A stretch of DNA of 21,031 nt from contig BFEA01000577.1 in the NCBI GenBank assembly GCA_003427395.1, positions 48,241 to 69,271 on the forward strand. Direction: 5' to 3'. The DNA is from Chara braunii. Its lineage: Eukaryota; Streptophyta; Charophyceae; Charales; Characeae. The translations under genes and the position numbers were made by a program. Of the stretch, positions 9,248 to 17,325 are shown piece after piece (positions within the stretch are counted from its first letter, which is position 1; each line of letters starts with the position of its first letter). A model generated the notes under the pieces. That model ran no database searches. It saw nothing but the letters and a program-made list of their open reading frames with translations, and was not told where the DNA came from.

Positions 9248-10508
9248 TTATGCCAGCTTGTTAAGCAAAATACGGTTCTCAGTTGACGAAGCAATATGTG
9301 CATCTGTGTCCAAACACAACTTTTTTTTCAATGCACATGGCTTCATCATTGCAGTCAGCATTATAATCGAGGCCTTGTTGTTCCTCGTCAATTGCATTTG
9401 CCACATTGATATCTCTAGTACGATCAAGGATTGCACGCATAGTGCATTTGTCATCAAGGTCAGTTATCTCGGCAATTGCATTCTTATCTATATCTATGTA
9501 AAAATAAAATGGGTTATAAACTTTATATAAAAAGAGGAGGACCAAAACTACCCTGTGCCGGACAGAGTGAAGTTTCTTAACATGTTGGAGTTGTGTATCT
9601 GTGAAAGGGCCGATAAGGAGAATACGGTATAACCCGTCTTTGTTGAGCCAACTTGAAAGGAGTGTAGCTGGAAGGCCAGGTGTAGCATAAAAAAACAAAA
9701 GATGTGATCGAGTTCCTCGATGAAATCCACCTCGCATTATTCTGCTTTGAGCCATGATGGTGACTACACCAGTCATGATAAGTTCTGGCCCAGTAAGCAA
9801 AGGCATTTTGGTGGCAATGCAGCAATGAAAAAATGATTAATGATAGCGAGTTTCGGTTGTCGTGGTGGTTTGTTTTCATGAAAGAGTGATTTTGAGCCAG
9901 AATTGCAAACATTGAAATTTATTGAAGAAAGATTCGAATTGTTGACACCACCGTGAGAAAGCATGGGGTCGGTAAATGCAAAATGCATGTCAAAAGAATC
10001 ATCATAAGATAGCAGAAACTCGGACAAATGAGATTCACGACAATGAAGGCAGAGATGCACGCGTGTCAATGCCTCTGTATCATATATTGAATATACTGTC
10101 ACGCTAGTTCATGTATGTAATGCATCACATACACTGCACACCACGTCAACGAGACTCTGGTGACTTAGTAGATGTATGAATTGGTTGAGAATCATTTGTT
10201 TTGTCTCATTTGGTATTGGTCAAAATCTAGCTACCATGATTTCATCAGGAATGCGGGTTTTTCGGGCCAATGTCTTAACACAAGCATGTTTTATGAAAAC
10301 AACATATTTATTCATATGGTGTTTTATGCGAGTGATTTATTTTAAACGCAATCGGCGTTTCAGTGAACATACGGTGCCGAAGGTGAAGGAGACCGGAGCG
10401 GATTTGTTTCAATTGTCGGACTCTTTCCTGTTACAGAGCATTAGCGTGACGCCGCTTTGTACGCTCCTCATCTGTCATGTTTTGGCGTTTCAGTCTATAT
10501 GAATGCAT
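9248..10508 (-). pseudogene. Helitron replicase N-terminal part (frameshifted)
   Basis: An ATG at 10508 opens a basic segment (MTDEERTKRRHANAL) that ends in a TAA, after which the same frame continues (QERVRQLKQIRSGLL). This is typical of the charged Helitron N-terminus. Several stops and shifts follow. At 10140-10000 the paired cysteines VVCSVCDAL and LCLHCRESHLSEFL appear, then a long open part to 9773 (with FDMHFAFTDPML and LAIINHFFIAALPP). After a shift near 9780, the frame 9806-9279 carries MAQSRIMRGGFHR, GPFTDTQLQHVKKLH and NAIDEEQQGLDYN. A final shift near 9310 leads to a stop at 9248. In intact Helitrons this region binds DNA through zinc-coordinating cysteines upstream of the nuclease. 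Confidence 0.8.
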
Positions 10509-11093
10509 ATCAAATGAGGGAAGCATGTAAGAGTAGGATAGACAACGAAAATAAAACCAAAATGAAAATCGATTGTCATAAACGCAACCAAAACACAACA
10601 CAATTGCACAAGATCATATAGATGAGATATAACCTGATCATGTGTGACATTGTTATGATTTAAATTTCTATTTTTTTTAATGCATAAATAAAGAAAAAAA
10701 TACTGAATTCATATTTGTGAAGGTGAAGTTTAACTGGCGGCTGTATGAGTTGTTTAGGCATATTGTTTATAATTATGTGGAGGTACAGTAAATATTCTCC
10801 CTACCCCCCGGCCCCCTCCCACTCCGTTTTTTTTTTTAACCATCTTATCACTCTTTAAGTGATGTCGGCTTGGGGTGTTACAAAGGTTTGATGCAATGTA
10901 GGCAGCATCGTGGTTAGTTTCTCATAACTTATGTTAATTTTAAGTTGGGAGTGTACTGACGTGTATTTGATGTATCCTTTGATATTGACCGAAGACTGCA
11001 GTAACAACTTTGCAAATGCATTGTAGGGGGTACTTAAAAATGAGCATGCAGCAAGTGAATCTTGTGCCTTATTAAGAAGACCACAGATTGAGG
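10509..11093. other. no gene recognised; T and C homopolymers
   Basis: Contains T-rich runs at 10672-10678 and 10827-10837 and C runs at 10804-10816. A minus-strand frame at 11115-10855 is open for 86 codons and overlaps the small Helitron-like piece at its start. Its remainder is not recognisable. The sequence just beyond 10508 should include the Helitron 5' end, but I cannot place it. Confidence 0.4.
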
Positions 11094-11160
11094 TATAGGT
11101 GGTAGATGCAGTCATCCAATGGATGCATGATCATAAATGGATCTGATCCTTGCCCTGTTT
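11094..11160 (-). mobile_element. second, very short Helitron fragment
   Basis: The minus strand reads QGSDPFMIMHPLDDCIY. This matches the QGSDSFTVVHPLDVYIY of the Helitron linker at 7330-7265 and is in the same orientation. At nucleotide level, about 40 of 57 positions agree by eye, including CATCCAATGGATG and TCTGATCCTTG. The homology fades on both sides. It is either a separate degraded Helitron copy or a rearranged piece of the copy at 6270-10508. Confidence 0.55.
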
Positions 11161-11429
11161 TAGATGATCACTTTCATGATATTTGCATATGAAGCATAGT
11201 CGTCAGACATCACCCGTGATTACCTCTAACATGTATGGTTGTAGTTATCCACAGGCCAGCTTTCGGACATAGGGTACTTGGACCATACCCAGGATCATGG
11301 TCTATAGGCTTGATTCTAACATTGTATAGCAAGGGACCATGCATGAGAAACATCCAAATGATACAAGAACCGGGGGCGTAGGCCAAATTTGCCCACGCCG
11401 GTACTACATGAGACGAACCTTGTCATTCC

Positions 11430-11521
11430 CGTCTATGCATTTGATGAACCACAACGTCAGGGAGATGTCCCACACTCTCGACTTCAACATATGGTAATCA
11501 TGAACCTAACCAATTGAGCAA
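11430..11521 (-). mobile_element. tRNA-like SINE head (degenerate)
   Basis: The minus strand begins TTGCTCAATTGGTTAGG (11505-11521), a very good D-arm/A-box sequence. It then has a possible anticodon arm, and GAGAGTGTGGGACATCTC where the T-arm/B box should be. The B box is poor. No CCA end or full cloverleaf is seen, so this is not a functional tRNA. It probably marks the 5' head of an old tRNA-derived SINE. Confidence 0.35.
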
Positions 11522-11589
11522 TGCACAGACAGTGTTTGCAGTCCTCAAAATTTGTCAAGATATAATAAAACTTAGCGCTTCATGGGGCA

Positions 11590-11690
11590 GGCAAGGAGAT
11601 ATAGGGAAGCCTTACCCCAGTGGCTCCCACTGGTATCTGAACCTGGTCATGGGTGAAGGGAAGGGGATAGAGACCGTTGACCCTTAGTGC
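11590..11690 (-). mobile_element. tRNA-derived SINE fragment
   Basis: The minus strand carries GGTTCAGATACC (11632-11643), close to the pol III B box GGTTCRANNCC. It is followed by the hairpin-like AGTGGGAGCCACT and a GGGTAAGGCTTCCC stretch. A weak A-box-like GTCAACGGTC lies about 38 nt upstream (11671-11681). The spacing fits a tRNA head, but the A box is weak. Confidence 0.4.
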
Positions 11691-11733
11691 AGGAGTTGGC
11701 ATTTGGAGATGGATGAGGAGGCCGTCCTTCTCC

Positions 11734-11910
11734 TTTTTTTTGCCTTGGTTGATCTTGTGTAAGGCAACTCCTCATTTGGGCCAGCCCTTTAGACTGATCA
11801 TTGGACCAGAGACTTATTCATAGTCAGGCTAATGAGTGATTGAGATTTGAACCAAGCACTATCATGTAGAAGTAAGTCGTAGTAGTTGTAACCTAGTCGA
11901 ATCGACGAAA
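11734..11910 (-). mobile_element. tRNA-derived SINE, head to A-rich tail
   Basis: On the minus strand, an A-box-like GACTAGGTTAC (11888-11898) is followed at tRNA spacing by a B box GGTTCAAATCTC (11842-11853). About 100 nt of body follow, ending in a run of eight A (T run 11734-11741 on the plus strand). Length, box spacing and tail together suit a short plant SINE. No target-site duplication was found by eye. Confidence 0.45.
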
Positions 11911-12444
11911 ATTTAAATGGTATAGGTAATACTAGTAAGACTGGTCCTATCTTCGACGGTCGAACATCAGACCGTGGGTCATTGACACTGACGTTTCAGA
12001 TAAATTGGATGATGCAGCGAGGGGATTTTCTGACTTGCCGCCACACCTTCAGTGCGACTATAGGTTGAGGACCGTGGGTATGAGAGTTTGCTCCGTCATT
12101 GATGGTGGGGGCAGTCGTGGTTCATCATTGATCCTCCAAATTTAGCCCGCCCACTACTAACAACCATGTGTTAATATGAATTTTTTTTTAACTAATGAGA
12201 TGCTTTGATGATTACACAATGTATTTCAGCATTTCCCCTCGTAAGTTGTTGACTGTGTGTCTGCAGTTTCAACTGTTTGTCTTCAGTTTCAACTGTGTTT
12301 GCAGTTGTTCTGAAATCCTATCATTCAAGCTCATAACCATCTAGGAGATTGCACCTAGCGGAGGTAGTGGCTTCCTTTGTAAACAACGCTTGACAAAGGG
12401 GGGTAGGGATCTGGTGTATTGGGGTTACTATCTTTGGCTTCAGG
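11911..12444. other. no gene recognised; 20-bp tandem repeat
   Basis: Two adjacent 20-bp units (12259-12278 and 12279-12298, sharing CAGTTTCAACTGT) are followed by a partial third. A T run lies at 12181-12189. The region lies upstream of the gag-like relic and could include its untranslated leader. Confidence 0.45.
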
Positions 12445-13597
12445 ATGAGTGAAAAGGACAGTTTGAGACACGGTGCTGATGGCGACAGTTTTTTGCCACC
12501 AGACAACCGCAAATGCTACAAGTGCGGGGAGGGCGGACAGTCCATCCGAGATTGTGCCGAGTTTTGGTACGCAAGAGCATTTGGAGGCATGTCGGTCCCA
12601 TCCTCTCTAATTTCTACCCTGGCTTGCACAAGTAGGCCGACGACGTTAAGCGACGTGAACACGATTGCACGACGAAGTCAATGTGCGGAAGGTAGGGGTG
12701 AACGAAGCGAAATGATTGACGACACTAACATGCTTATGCGAGAGTATCTGTTGCTGATGGTTGAGGAATGCAAACTTCGGATTGAACGGGAGGCCGAGGA
12801 AGAACGTAGACGAAAAGAAGATGAGGCGAGGCGAACAAGAGAGATCAAGTGGTTATTACGACAAGAGAAGAGACGGAAACTCGAAGAGAAATAGGACGCA
12901 AGGGTGTTGTGGATCGCGGGTAGTGAAATGCGTAAGGAGTGAAAAAAATATGAGAAAAAAGGCAAGGTTGTGGCAAAGGGTTGTTGTTGAATAGAGTCAA
13001 TTGAGGAGGAGAAAGAAAGGCTGCGACGTATGATAGCACCTATTAGATCCCTTGGTGTTTTCGAGGAAGTTGAGGATTAAGAACTTTTTGCACTGGGGAT
13101 GCTTGCAATCAGACTGAGTCAAGGCAAAAAGCGGAAGTCCGATGAAGATCTACCTGCGGGGAATAGCCCACCGCTTGTGACGCCGGGAAAAAGGTCTAAC
13201 ATGAAGTTGTTGGAAGAAACTAAGATGTGTGTCGAGCAGCTCAAGAGTGAACATGGAACTGAGACCGGAGCAGCTAGCATGCCAGCTAAGATCGACCTTC
13301 CTCTGAAATACATAATGGTATCATGTGGTCTTGGCGCAAGAATGCCTCGATGTCTACTATGCACTGACCAACGACGAATTGAAGGAAACATGCAAACGCG
13401 TGAAGGTAGTGTATGAGAACCGAGAGTTTGCTATCAAGTGATTGATCACTCGACGCTCTTCAGTTGCCTACAATCCTTCGACTATACAAATGCAGATGAG
13501 AGGTGCGAAAGGAATCGTTATCGAAAAGGGCAAGGAGGAAAAACTGAGCACGCTCGCCAATTTTGAATCCTCGTCCTCCGATGATGAATCCGAGTGA
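12445..13597 (+). pseudogene. gag-like zinc-knuckle protein relic
   Basis: From the ATG at 12445 the frame encodes a knuckle CYKCGEGGQSIRDC at residues 24-37. This is the retroviral/retrotransposon CCHC pattern C-x2-C-x4-H-x4-C, but with Gln where His should be, so zinc binding is presumably lost. A strongly charged E/R/K segment follows (residues 100-149), likely a coiled coil, ending in TAG at 12892. The same frame continues past TGA 12940, TGA 12988 and TAA 13078 with coherent text (EEEKERLRRMIAPIRSLGVF, then GKKRKSDEDLPAGNSPPLVT). It then shifts by one base near 13334 and goes on (ALTNDELKETCKRVKVVYE), through one TGA at 13439, to an acidic C-terminus and TGA at 13597. The total is about 384 codons. 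It most resembles nucleocapsid-like proteins of a plant-lineage retroelement family. No protease or RT follows. Confidence 0.7.
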
Positions 13598-14550
13598 GAA
13601 GTTTGTCATTGCGACGACGACTTGGCGGTAACTGATGATGTAAGTAAGCATAGATTTGAGAATGGGGGTAAGTGTAAGTCTGAAGAGGGGTTATTCTGAG
13701 CCGCTACGATTGGGTTGACTTTGAAAGAAAGGTTTCTATTCTCAACCACCCCTCTCCGCCCTCCGCCCTCCGCCCTCCCTCTCCCACTATGACACCCCCC
13801 CACTCTCATCCTCCTCTCACTTCTCTCCGTTTCGTGCTTCCCACTCTCTCACACACATATGCACACACATATATCCATGGCTGACTGGGTATGTTCACCG
13901 GATTGCATGGTTGTGTCAAATTAGGTTCTCGGACTCGCTCTTATTCTTGTCAGGGGCCTCGACCGCCCGTCTCCTAGGATTGCAAGCATAAGGTTGGTAT
14001 GAATAAAGTCAACTACTTTTCTCAGGAGTATCGCTAACTCATTATTCATGTGGTGAGTCCTTATTCATCAATTAAATGCATCTTGGGCCGACTGCCACAG
14101 TACAGTCTCTTGATCGGTCAGTGAAAATCCAACAAAACAGTCTGTCACAGCGATGTTAGACTGCATTTTTGACCATGTACAACATAGCTTCTAAGGGCAA
14201 TGGCGACGCTGGAGAAGGCGGGATTGTGACCAGACAAAAAAAAGAAGGGATTTGATGAAAGAAGAATATATATTATATTAGTTTAAATATTAAAAAAAAT
14301 AAAAATAAAAATAAAAACTTCAGTGCATGGACAAGGGGCCGAGGACAACTTAAAGTCTCATCATCACCGTTGAGTTTCCTCAGCGCCTGAACTCGATCGG
14401 GACGTGTTTGACGAAAATCGGGATGTGTTTGAGGAAATGTGTATAAACTATTAGGATTTGGCCCCAGGAGGAGCGGGATGCTGAGCTGCTCACCGAGGAG
14501 TGGAGGACGCTGAGACACGACAGGGGTAGATTGCAATATGTTCTCACGGC
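13598..14550. other. no gene recognised; simple and tandem repeats
   Basis: Pyrimidine-rich 13740-13860, a CA/TA-rich tract near 13850-13875, an A-rich (AAAAAT)n tract at 14291-14318, and a 21-bp unit repeated twice at 14397-14417 and 14418-14438 (TCGGGA-GTGTTTGA-GAAA, 18 of 21 matching). The minus-strand frames at 14273-14922 are not supported as genes. Confidence 0.45.
13756..13785 (-). repeat. CCGCCCT x3 repeat; G-quadruplex-prone on minus strand
   Basis: Three head-to-tail CCGCCCT units lie at 13756-13776. Together with the following sequence, five C3 tracts occur (13759, 13766, 13773, 13777 and 13783), separated by one to four bases. On the minus strand this satisfies the usual G3+N1-7 quadruplex pattern. 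Confidence 0.7.
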
Positions 14551-14884
14551 CACTCGGGGCATACTCACAAGGGGACCAAAAGTCTCAAAATTTTGAGATA
14601 TTTGGTTCAATTTTTTTGAGGCATTTGGTCCCCGTGTGGTTACATGGGCAGCCATCGTCCAGAAAGGACGAAGTCGCGACCCTGACACTTTGCACTCAAG
14701 GCAAGTGCGCCCGGTCACACGGGGGAAGGGAAAAAAAAAACGAAAGGTAATTTGAGACCACCTCCAGAGGTGGTCTAAAAAAGGATCCTCATATGGGTAG
14801 TGGACCTCTCCACTGTGACCAGAAAACTGACTGAAATTTTGGGATTTAATATCTTTTGGTCCTCGTGTGAGTATGCCCTCAGTG
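14551..14884. mobile_element. 334-bp non-autonomous element with 32-bp terminal inverted repeats
   Basis: The left end 14551-14582 and the reverse complement of the right end 14853-14884 match at 28 of 32 positions by eye. Both begin CACT and share GGGCATACTCACA and GGACCAAAAG. CACT ends suggest the CACTA (En/Spm) superfamily, which makes 3-bp target duplications. Here the flanking triplets are GGC and TTA, so that hallmark is not seen. A third, inverted copy of the end sequence lies inside at 14611-14639. There is no transposase. It is best described as a MITE-like derivative. Confidence 0.75.
14755..14776. repeat. perfect 10-bp inverted repeat inside the TIR element
   Basis: AGACCACCTC (14755-14764) and GAGGTGGTCT (14767-14776) are perfect reverse complements around a 2-nt centre. 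Confidence 0.9.
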
Positions 14885-15028
14885 TTATGACACCAGACGA
14901 CATTGCCATTGTGGTGGAACACATTTTCGAAGGATGTTTCGATTGCTTATTGTAGAGACAAGGTGCGAGAATACACAGAAAGAAGATTAGCTTGCCCCCT
15001 CCCTGCCTAAGGATGACACGAATAAATT
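14885..15028. other. no gene recognised between TIR element and SINE
   Basis: Short spacer with no frame or repeat that I can assign. Confidence 0.5.
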
Positions 15029-15038
15029 GAGAAATGGT

Positions 15039-15325
15039 CCCCCCCCCAAAAAAAAAGAAAAAGAAATCGTTGAGTAATTTGACAGCCAGCAGATGCGCTC
15101 GCTCCCGGATGGGGAGGAGTCAGGTCACCAATTAAACTACATCGTTGGATCCATTGTGAGGTATCATGAATGACCTAGCCGGCCCCAAGTATTCCATTCT
15201 CATTTTATCATCCTCATCTACACGTTTCTGGATTCGAACTTGACTCTATACGACTCTGTGTTGCACGCCTTCACTCCTGCCGGATTCCCGATGGCACTAC
15301 GTGTTGGGGGCCCCCATCCTCGTGG
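15039..15325 (-). mobile_element. tRNA-derived SINE with T-rich tail and terminal G run
   Basis: On the minus strand, a Leu/Ser-tRNA-like A box GGCAGGAGTGAAGGC (15267-15281) and a near-perfect B box AGTTCGAATCC (15230-15240) lie about 28 nt apart. A body of about 165 nt follows. The element ends in a T-rich tract with C interruptions and then nine G (plus-strand C run 15039-15047). AGAAATGGT (15030-15038) and AGAAATCGT (15062-15070) flank that terminal tract. The 5' limit, around 15310-15325, is estimated from tRNA geometry. Confidence 0.6.
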
Positions 15326-15408
15326 TTTGTCAGTAATCTCTCATTCACCAGAAAGGCGATGGAGACTTACCGTCGGTGATGGCGGCACACCGTAAATCCG
15401 CGCAATAT

Positions 15409-15433
15409 TAAGTTTTTCGTGGAGAAAAACTTA
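15409..15433. repeat. perfect 10-bp stem, 5-nt loop hairpin
   Basis: TAAGTTTTTC (15409-15418) and GAAAAACTTA (15424-15433) are exact reverse complements with loop GTGGA. I see no adjacent RNA gene. It could be a structured repeat remnant. Confidence 0.85.
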
Positions 15434-15554
15434 CCCCCGCAGGATATCTTGTTGAGAATTGGTGCTACCGCCTCCAAATTTGCGCTACCGGCCCCTTCGC
15501 CGCTGGCATACCGCTTATTTCCTCTCTTTCGCTTTCCATGTTTTTTTGCGGAAA

Positions 15555-16320
15555 TTATTGTTATTATTATTATTATTTTTAAACCAAACACTTTATTAAA
15601 AATTATTCAACGAGGCTGGAGATCCTCACAATTCGACCCGGATAAAGCTACTGCCAACATCAGCCAGCTTAGCTTAGGCTTTGGAGGGGTACTTTAATCT
15701 AGGAACAGTTCCGGTTTGAAGGACCTCTGTCTTGACATTCCCACCCTAAGCTATATAACAACCATTGCCTCCAGGGTCAGCAAAACCGAACAATCCAAAA
15801 GAACAAAAGTAAAAAGTAAACAAAACAACAACCCACACCCCACCCTCCTAGCTCGACCTCTTCCACGTGTGCCTTACCACACTACCTTTCCTCTATATCC
15901 TAACGTGCCGTCTAATTTCGACGGTTTATCATTCTAACACTCCCTCCGCCTACATTCTCTTTGCCTGTCTCCAACGAATGTTCCAAGTCCTGCCGACCGA
16001 GTGCTCCTGTCCTTATCTATCTATTTTATCTTGCTCTATTATTTTGCAAACCAGTCGCGTAGTCCCAATCTCCCTAATTTTATCTTAACCATCTTGCCAC
16101 ATGTTCCCCACGTGTCTTCAAACCATTTGATCCCTGCCTCTTTGTTCCTTGCCTTACTAACTTTCCTTCTCCAATCCGCCAGTATTAACGTTCTCAATAG
16201 TTGAATGAATATCGTTTTCATCTGCTTGTTTGTCCATTCTTTCCTCTGAACACCCTGTCATTTCTTTCTTGCCAAATGACTGCACATCCTACCGCTTGCG
16301 CCACTTGGCCACACAACCCC
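15555..16320 (-). mobile_element. LINE 3' end: ORF2 C-terminus, 3'UTR and (AAT)n tail
   Basis: The minus strand reads AVIWQERNDRVFRGK (16290-16240), the W-x-ERN-x-R-x-F signature near the C-terminus of plant L1-type ORF2. A frameshift follows, then KEWTNKQMKTIFIQLL, TLILADWRRKVSKARN and GLRDWFAK, ending in TAA at 16039. About 450 nt of untranslated sequence follow, with AATAAA (15592-15597 on the plus strand as TTTATT) and a terminal (AAT)n tract (plus 15555-15577). A polyadenylation signal followed by a short microsatellite tail is typical of a LINE 3' end. The piece has the same orientation as the LINE at 17326-19756 and supplies the parts that copy lacks, so the two are probably one insertion split in two. 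Confidence 0.75.
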
Positions 16321-16361
16321 ATTTTGTATAGAGTGAAATCTTTGAAGTTAAACAATTGTAT

Positions 16362-16512
16362 TTAAACCACCAGTACTTGGGTGACGCCTCAGCGTTAACG
16401 CTACGAGAATTTCGCTACCGGCGGGCCGTCGATAAATTGTATCGACAGCCCACGCCGCTTCAAAAAAGGTGCGGCCGGCGCGGCGCGCAGTACCCAAGTA
16501 TTGGTGGTTTAA
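16362..16512. mobile_element. 151-bp inverted-repeat element (MITE-like)
   Basis: Left and right ends share TTAAACCACCA(G/A)TACTTGGGT in inverted orientation (20 of 21 positions). TTAA lies at both ends. Since it is palindromic, it could be either the outermost part of the repeat or a TTAA target duplication. Inside are a perfect palindrome GCGTTAACGC (16392-16401) and a near-perfect hairpin (16423-16434 with 16440-16451, one mismatch, loop AATTG). The interior is GC-rich, while both flanks are AT-rich. There is no coding capacity. Confidence 0.7.
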
Positions 16513-17297
16513 CAAAAAAATAATTGCGTCTTTAATCCTTTTTCGAGAGACGAGGCAAAAAACCGAGCAAAAAGTGAAGCAATCTTAAAAATGTGTCGGG
16601 AAACCCTTTCTAACAAAGATCCTGTTATAGGACTATAAGTGATTTCCAACAGACCGACAAATAGCAAAGCTCCAATAAAACAATTGCAAGGCGAACTCGA
16701 AAGCTGTAAAAAAAAAACAGTTTTAGTGAATACTGATGTATAGGGTTGTACGTCGTTCTCAACATTATAAATTCCTATAAATCAATTTTTAAGCTAACAG
16801 TAAAAATGTTCTAAAGAAATATATGACATGTAAATAATAACACAAACAACATTTTCTTTGGATGCATCTTCAAATTATTAGTTAAATCCAAGTTAAAAAT
16901 AAAACTCCGAAGAAAACAAAATAAAAAATCTATATAAAAAAAAAGGTTGCCCATTAAAGAGAGAACATGTTAAGACGAACGTAATCATTAACAAAATAAC
17001 ATGTTAATCTGCTCACGAAACCCTCGAACATGTTCACCATGCTACATGACGTAGGACTATACACATGATCTTTTGAGATAATAAAAAAATTGCGTATTTC
17101 AATTCCCTAATAAACGGTGTTTCGGTTGTTAGTGTTTTTTTAGGGGAAAATGTGTTTTTTTTCCTCGTCACTTCCAAAATGGTTTTTCAAAATTACCTTT
17201 TTCTTGAACTTATTTTACTTCACGTAGAATCTTGCTCTATGGGAGACCCAAATACTGTAATTTCATAATCTTCAATAAATTTCGTTCAAACCCAACA
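16513..17297. other. AT-rich sequence interrupting the LINE; no gene seen
   Basis: Strongly AT-rich, unlike the LINE sequence on both sides, with many A and T runs and no frame of note. Neither terminal repeats nor target duplications were found that would define it as a particular element. Confidence 0.5.
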
Positions 17298-17325
17298 TTT
17301 TTTTTTTCTGGCCTTTTCACGAATC

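Larger units (their letters stand above)
6270..10508 (-). mobile_element. Helitron relic: replicase without helicase
   Basis: Successive minus-strand frames spell out, in the correct order, an N-terminal region with cysteine pairs, the Helitron_like_N (HUH endonuclease) region, the H/C-rich segment ending in a YPR-type motif, the two-tyrosine motif, and the linker that normally precedes the Pif1-type helicase. The helicase itself is absent. Numerous stops and frameshifts show that the copy is dead. I could not identify the Helitron ends (5' TC; 3' hairpin plus CTRR). The composition is strikingly AT-rich, and the parts differ in how far they have decayed. Confidence 0.88.

Noticed and set aside
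10176-10502. Plus-strand 108-codon open frame
   Set aside because: It is antisense to clear Helitron N-terminal coding sequence and has no motif of its own.
11430-11521. Functional tRNA gene
   Set aside because: Only the D-arm is convincing. The T-arm is degenerate and no paired acceptor stem closes the molecule.
14380-14922. Minus-strand 180-codon open frame
   Set aside because: It spans both ends of the TIR element and flanking unique DNA, so its openness is accidental.
15592-15597. AATAAA on the minus strand as the end of a host gene
   Set aside because: It lies just before an (AAT)n tail and after LINE ORF2 sequence, so it is better explained as the LINE's own signal.
16300-16311. Good pol III A box (TGGCCAAGTGGC, minus strand) at the upstream limit of the LINE 3' piece
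   Set aside because: No B box follows at tRNA spacing, and the sequence overlaps the plausible ORF2 coding text with the ERN motif, so a SINE or tRNA head is not supported.
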